From NCBI GenBank assembly GCA_025450975.1, contig JANWLI010000053.1, forward strand, positions 1 to 16,360: a stretch of 16,360 nt of DNA, in the 5' to 3' direction. Each line of letters starts with the position of its first letter. The first letter of the stretch is position 1. The notes beneath the pieces were generated by a model. The model was not told the origin of the DNA. It did not search any database and saw only the letters and a program-made list of their open reading frames with translations. The position numbers were made by a program, and so were the translations under genes. The stretch is from Candidatus Kapaibacterium sp. (GTDB taxonomy: Bacteria; Bacteroidota; Ignavibacteria; Palsa-1295). Shown here piece after piece: positions 13,796 through 16,360 of this stretch.

Positions 13796-15157
13796 CTATA
13801 CTTTTTCCTCAGTAGTACTAACCGGTAATGGACGCTGGTCTTCGAACCGAACTTGCAGCACTTCCTTAGGCGTACGTTTAAGAACGACGATCCTTACGCC
13901 GTCCGTTTCCTTGGATTCATCGGTCTCCGGAATATGCCCAAAGAGCTGCGTGATATACCCGCCAAGCGAGTCGTACTCCTGATGCTCGCGGATCTCGAAA
14001 TCCGGAAGGTAATCCGCAAGATGCATATTCACGTTCGGGATCGACAGGTTTGCCGGCAGCGTCAGGCAGCGGGCTTCCTTATCCCAGATCATCGGCATTT
14101 CCTCGTCGTATTCGTCCTGGATCTCGCCAACGATCTCCTCGATGATATCTTCGAGGGTGACAATGCCCGCCGTACCGCCAAATTCGTCGATGACGACGGC
14201 CATATGGAATTTCCTCTGTTGGAGTTCACGTAAAAGCTCGGCTATGAGTTTCGTCTCCGGCACAAACATCGTCGGACGGATGATATCGTAGAGAACGATC
14301 AGGTCGGGATGCTCAATAAGCGCGAGCACGTCTTTCGAGTACACAACGCCGATGATATTGTCGACAGACTCCTGATACACGGGTAAGCGCGTGTACCCCT
14401 CGGCAATGAGCATCTCGATAACCTTGTCGCGCGGATTCTGCAGATCGATGGCAACGACTTTCGTACGTGGGACCATCACTTCCCTTGCCGTCGTCTCGCG
14501 GAAGTCGAGAATATTCTCGAGCAGTTCGTTCTCCGTCTTGTCAAGTACGCCCGTCCGCGCACCTTCTTCGAGCATCACGCGGAATTCTTCTTCCGAAATG
14601 CGGCTCTCGGTAAAACTTGCCCTGTCCTTGAACGGCTTCAGGAAAGTGTTGGCAAGCATCACCGGGAAATGGATGAACGGCTTGAGGATCTTGATCGACT
14701 TCAGGAGAAATCCACTTAGGACAAGCGAGATCTTTAAGTTCTGATGCAGTGCGATCGACTTTGGGATCAATCCACCAAATGTCAGGATCAACGCTAAGAG
14801 GATGAACACGCTGATCGTAATGCCGAGAAAGATACTGAATCCTACCGAAATATTAAAATTATTGTACAGCAGGAATGCCAATTCTTCGATGGCGAAGAAC
14901 CCGGTGAAGATAGCGGCGACGATGGCAAAGAACCCGGAGCCGATCTGCACGGCTGCTAAGAATTCTTCCGGAGTTGACTTCAGCTCGAGCACTGCCCTGG
15001 CGTGGCGCTTCGTCTTTTCAGGTGTGTCCTCATCTTCGACGAGTTCGCTGAGGCGACTTTTGCGCACGGTCAGCACGCTCGTTTCGGCCAACGAGAAAAA
15101 GGCGTAAAAAACGATGGAGAAAAAAACCAGGAATATTTCCAGCGGCAGCGATAGCAT
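13796..15157 (-). CDS. CNNM/CBS/CorC-type membrane protein (HlyC/CorC family, putative Mg2+ or Na+ transporter)
   Basis: The 453-residue protein has an N-terminal CNNM (DUF21) membrane domain of about four helices, including the family's FFSLAETSVLT motif near residue 20 and FGGLIPKSIALH near 128. A CBS pair follows (about 225-345, with VMVPRTKVVAID, RLPVYQESVDNIIGVVYSKD and VVIDEFGGTAGIVTLEDIIE). It ends with a CorC_HlyC domain (about 356-440). Relatives are linked to magnesium or sodium homeostasis; GldE of gliding Bacteroidota has the same architecture, so that role cannot be excluded. The gene starts 2 bases after the argS stop and ends 35 bases before the PorE-like ATG. Confidence 0.92.
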   Translation of the reverse strand: MLSLPLEIFLVFFSIVFYAFFSLAETSVLTVRKSRLSELVEDEDTPEKTKRHARAVLELKSTPEEFLAAVQIGSGFFAIVAAIFTGFFAIEELAFLLYNNFNISVGFSIFLGITISVFILLALILTFGGLIPKSIALHQNLKISLVLSGFLLKSIKILKPFIHFPVMLANTFLKPFKDRASFTESRISEEEFRVMLEEGARTGVLDKTENELLENILDFRETTAREVMVPRTKVVAIDLQNPRDKVIEMLIAEGYTRLPVYQESVDNIIGVVYSKDVLALIEHPDLIVLYDIIRPTMFVPETKLIAELLRELQQRKFHMAVVIDEFGGTAGIVTLEDIIEEIVGEIQDEYDEEMPMIWDKEARCLTLPANLSIPNVNMHLADYLPDFEIREHQEYDSLGGYITQLFGHIPETDESKETDGVRIVVLKRTPKEVLQVRFEDQRPLPVSTTEEKV

Positions 15158-15159
15158 GC

Positions 15160-16360
15160 TTACATACTTTCCGGAGCAGTGACGCCAAGGATCGACGTGC
15201 CATTAGCAAGCACCTGCTTCGTAGCAAGCGCGAGCGCTAAGCGCGACGATTGAATTGGCTCGGGTTGACCTACCATACGGCAGTCATGATAAAATTTGTG
15301 GAATTGCGCTGCGACCTGCCGCAGGTACTCGCAGATATGATGCGGCGTATACGCCTCGGCAGAGAGCAAGACAGTTGCCGGGAAGCGGCGCAGCAACTTA
15401 ATGAGCGCAAGCTCTTCGGCATGCTCCATACTGTCGAGCGGCGCCTTCTTCAGATTCTCCGTATCAACGCCCTGCTCCTTTGCAAAACGGAGAATGCTTG
15501 CGATACGGGCATGCGCATACTGCACGTAGTAGACAGGATTCTTCTCCGACTGCTCCTTCGCAAGAGAGACGTCAAATTCAAGATGAGATCCAACAGCACG
15601 CATATTGAAAAAGAACTTCGTGGCGTCAGTGCCAACATCGTCGATCAGCTCGTCAAGTAGATAGTTACCGCCGCTGCGCTTGCTGAACTTGATCAACTCG
15701 CCTTCGGATACGAACGAGACCATCTGGTGAATGATGACCTTCACTTTGTTTGAGTCGAAGCCAAGTGCCTTCAGCGTGGCGAGCACGTCGGGGATCGTCG
15801 CAATGTGATCGGCACCAAAAATATCGATCACTTCACTGTAGTTGCGTCTGAGCTTGTCGATATGATAGCAAATATCGGGCAGACGGTACGTCGGCTCGCC
15901 GCTCGATTTAACTATTACGCGATCCTGATCCATACCCATCTCGGAAAGCTTCAGCCAGACTGCGCCGTCTTTGTCGTAGGCGAGGCCCTTCTCTTTCAGC
16001 TCTTCGATGATCTTTGTGATCGCGCCGGATTCGTAGAGCGAATTCTCATTGAAGTAAATATCGTGATGGACGCCAAGCCGCTCAAGCGTCTTCTTAATGC
16101 TCGCGAAGTTATGCGTCTCGCCGTACTTCTGGAAGAAGAGCATGTCTGCATCGCGCTTGCTGTCGCCGTGCTCTTTGACGATATCTTTCGCAATGTCGAT
16201 GATCTCGAGTCCATGGTACCCGTTTTCCGGAAGCTCGACCTTATCACCTAGCTCTTGCAGGTAACGCACCTGGACCGACGCCGCCAGATTTCTCATCTGG
16301 TTGCCGGCATTATTGAAGTAGTACTCGCGGGTGACCGTATAGCCTACCCACTCAAGAAGA
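15160..16360 (-). CDS. argS: Arginyl-tRNA synthetase, N-terminal part outside the window
   Basis: ArgS charges tRNA-Arg with arginine. The frame stays open to the window edge, so about 400 C-terminal residues are present and the HIGH motif and N-terminal Add-1 domain are missing. Seen are the ArgS-specific REYYFNNAGNQ motif near the edge, the KMSKS-equivalent IKFSKRSGGNYLLDELIDDVG, then DATKFFFNMRAVGSHLEFDV and NPVYYVQYAHARIASILR. The anticodon-binding DALR domain ends in the conserved LGVTAPESM. An internal methionine at 16296 is not the start, because the conserved motif lies upstream of it in frame. It is the first visible gene of a unit continuing into the CNNM protein after 2 bases. Confidence 0.97.
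   Translation of the reverse strand, partial: LLEWVGYTVTREYYFNNAGNQMRNLAASVQVRYLQELGDKVELPENGYHGLEIIDIAKDIVKEHGDSKRDADMLFFQKYGETHNFASIKKTLERLGVHHDIYFNENSLYESGAITKIIEELKEKGLAYDKDGAVWLKLSEMGMDQDRVIVKSSGEPTYRLPDICYHIDKLRRNYSEVIDIFGADHIATIPDVLATLKALGFDSNKVKVIIHQMVSFVSEGELIKFSKRSGGNYLLDELIDDVGTDATKFFFNMRAVGSHLEFDVSLAKEQSEKNPVYYVQYAHARIASILRFAKEQGVDTENLKKAPLDSMEHAEELALIKLLRRFPATVLLSAEAYTPHHICEYLRQVAAQFHKFYHDCRMVGQPEPIQSSRLALALATKQVLANGTSILGVTAPESM

Noticed and set aside
1..16360. Search by eye for CRISPR arrays, defence genes, integrases, transposases, toxin-antitoxin pairs and rRNA
   Set aside because: None found. The only tandem repeats are the two heptamer arrays, which are far too short and lack spacers.

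Overview
The window is a stretch of bacterial chromosome with moderate GC and dense coding. It holds mostly conserved housekeeping genes plus a few lineage-specific ones. The best taxonomic clue is the surface protein at 11706-13760. It combines TPR repeats, a PD40 beta-propeller, a carboxypeptidase-regulatory-like domain and an OmpA C-terminal domain, as in PorE of the Bacteroidota type IX secretion system. Together with weak or absent Shine-Dalgarno sequences at several genes, this points to the Bacteroidota/Chlorobiota/Ignavibacteriota/Kapabacteria group. That placement is inference; no rRNA is present to test it.

Region 1 (1-5298, all minus strand) is the translation/transcription block, in transcription order tRNA-Cys, rimP, nusA, infB, rbfA, then the first codons of a further gene that may be ribF. 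The order rimP-nusA-infB-rbfA is the widely conserved one, and a tRNA just upstream recalls the metY tRNA ahead of the E. coli operon. The 130-base rimP-nusA gap holds a stem-loop followed by a strong intrinsic-terminator-like hairpin with two U-runs, ending just before the nusA ribosome-binding site. It is a candidate attenuator for nusA-infB-rbfA.

Region 2 (5349-6735, minus) is a tight group: a short-chain dehydrogenase, an unrecognised 136-residue protein that starts at a TTG overlapping the dehydrogenase stop, and a small two-helix membrane protein. It may be transcribed into the tRNA-Cys/rimP operon.

Region 3 (6830-8592, plus) is a two-gene ABC-2 type transporter (ATPase plus six-helix permease) with a one-base start/stop overlap. 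It diverges from region 2 across a heptamer tandem array, and its end overlaps by 20 bases the convergent gene of a 469-residue helical-repeat protein (8573-9982, minus) of unknown function.

Region 4 (9983-10942) is mostly non-coding around a GNAT acetyltransferase. The 329-base gap 9983-10311 contains a nested three-stem inverted-repeat element (10198-10284) with a CUUG tetraloop. Its two non-Watson-Crick positions are G-U only if the plus strand is transcribed, so it is a candidate structured RNA or small mobile-element remnant.

Region 5 (11131-16360, minus) reads argS (N-terminus outside the window), a CNNM/CBS/CorC membrane protein, the PorE-like protein and nadD, with gaps of 2, 35 and 5 bases, so probably one operon. 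A small acidic ORF (10943-11134, plus) converges on nadD; their stop codons share the tetranucleotide CTAG.

Two heptamer tandem arrays with different units (5188-5220 and 6793-6826) lie within a few bases of start codons. No CRISPR array, prophage, toxin-antitoxin pair or recognisable defence system was found.
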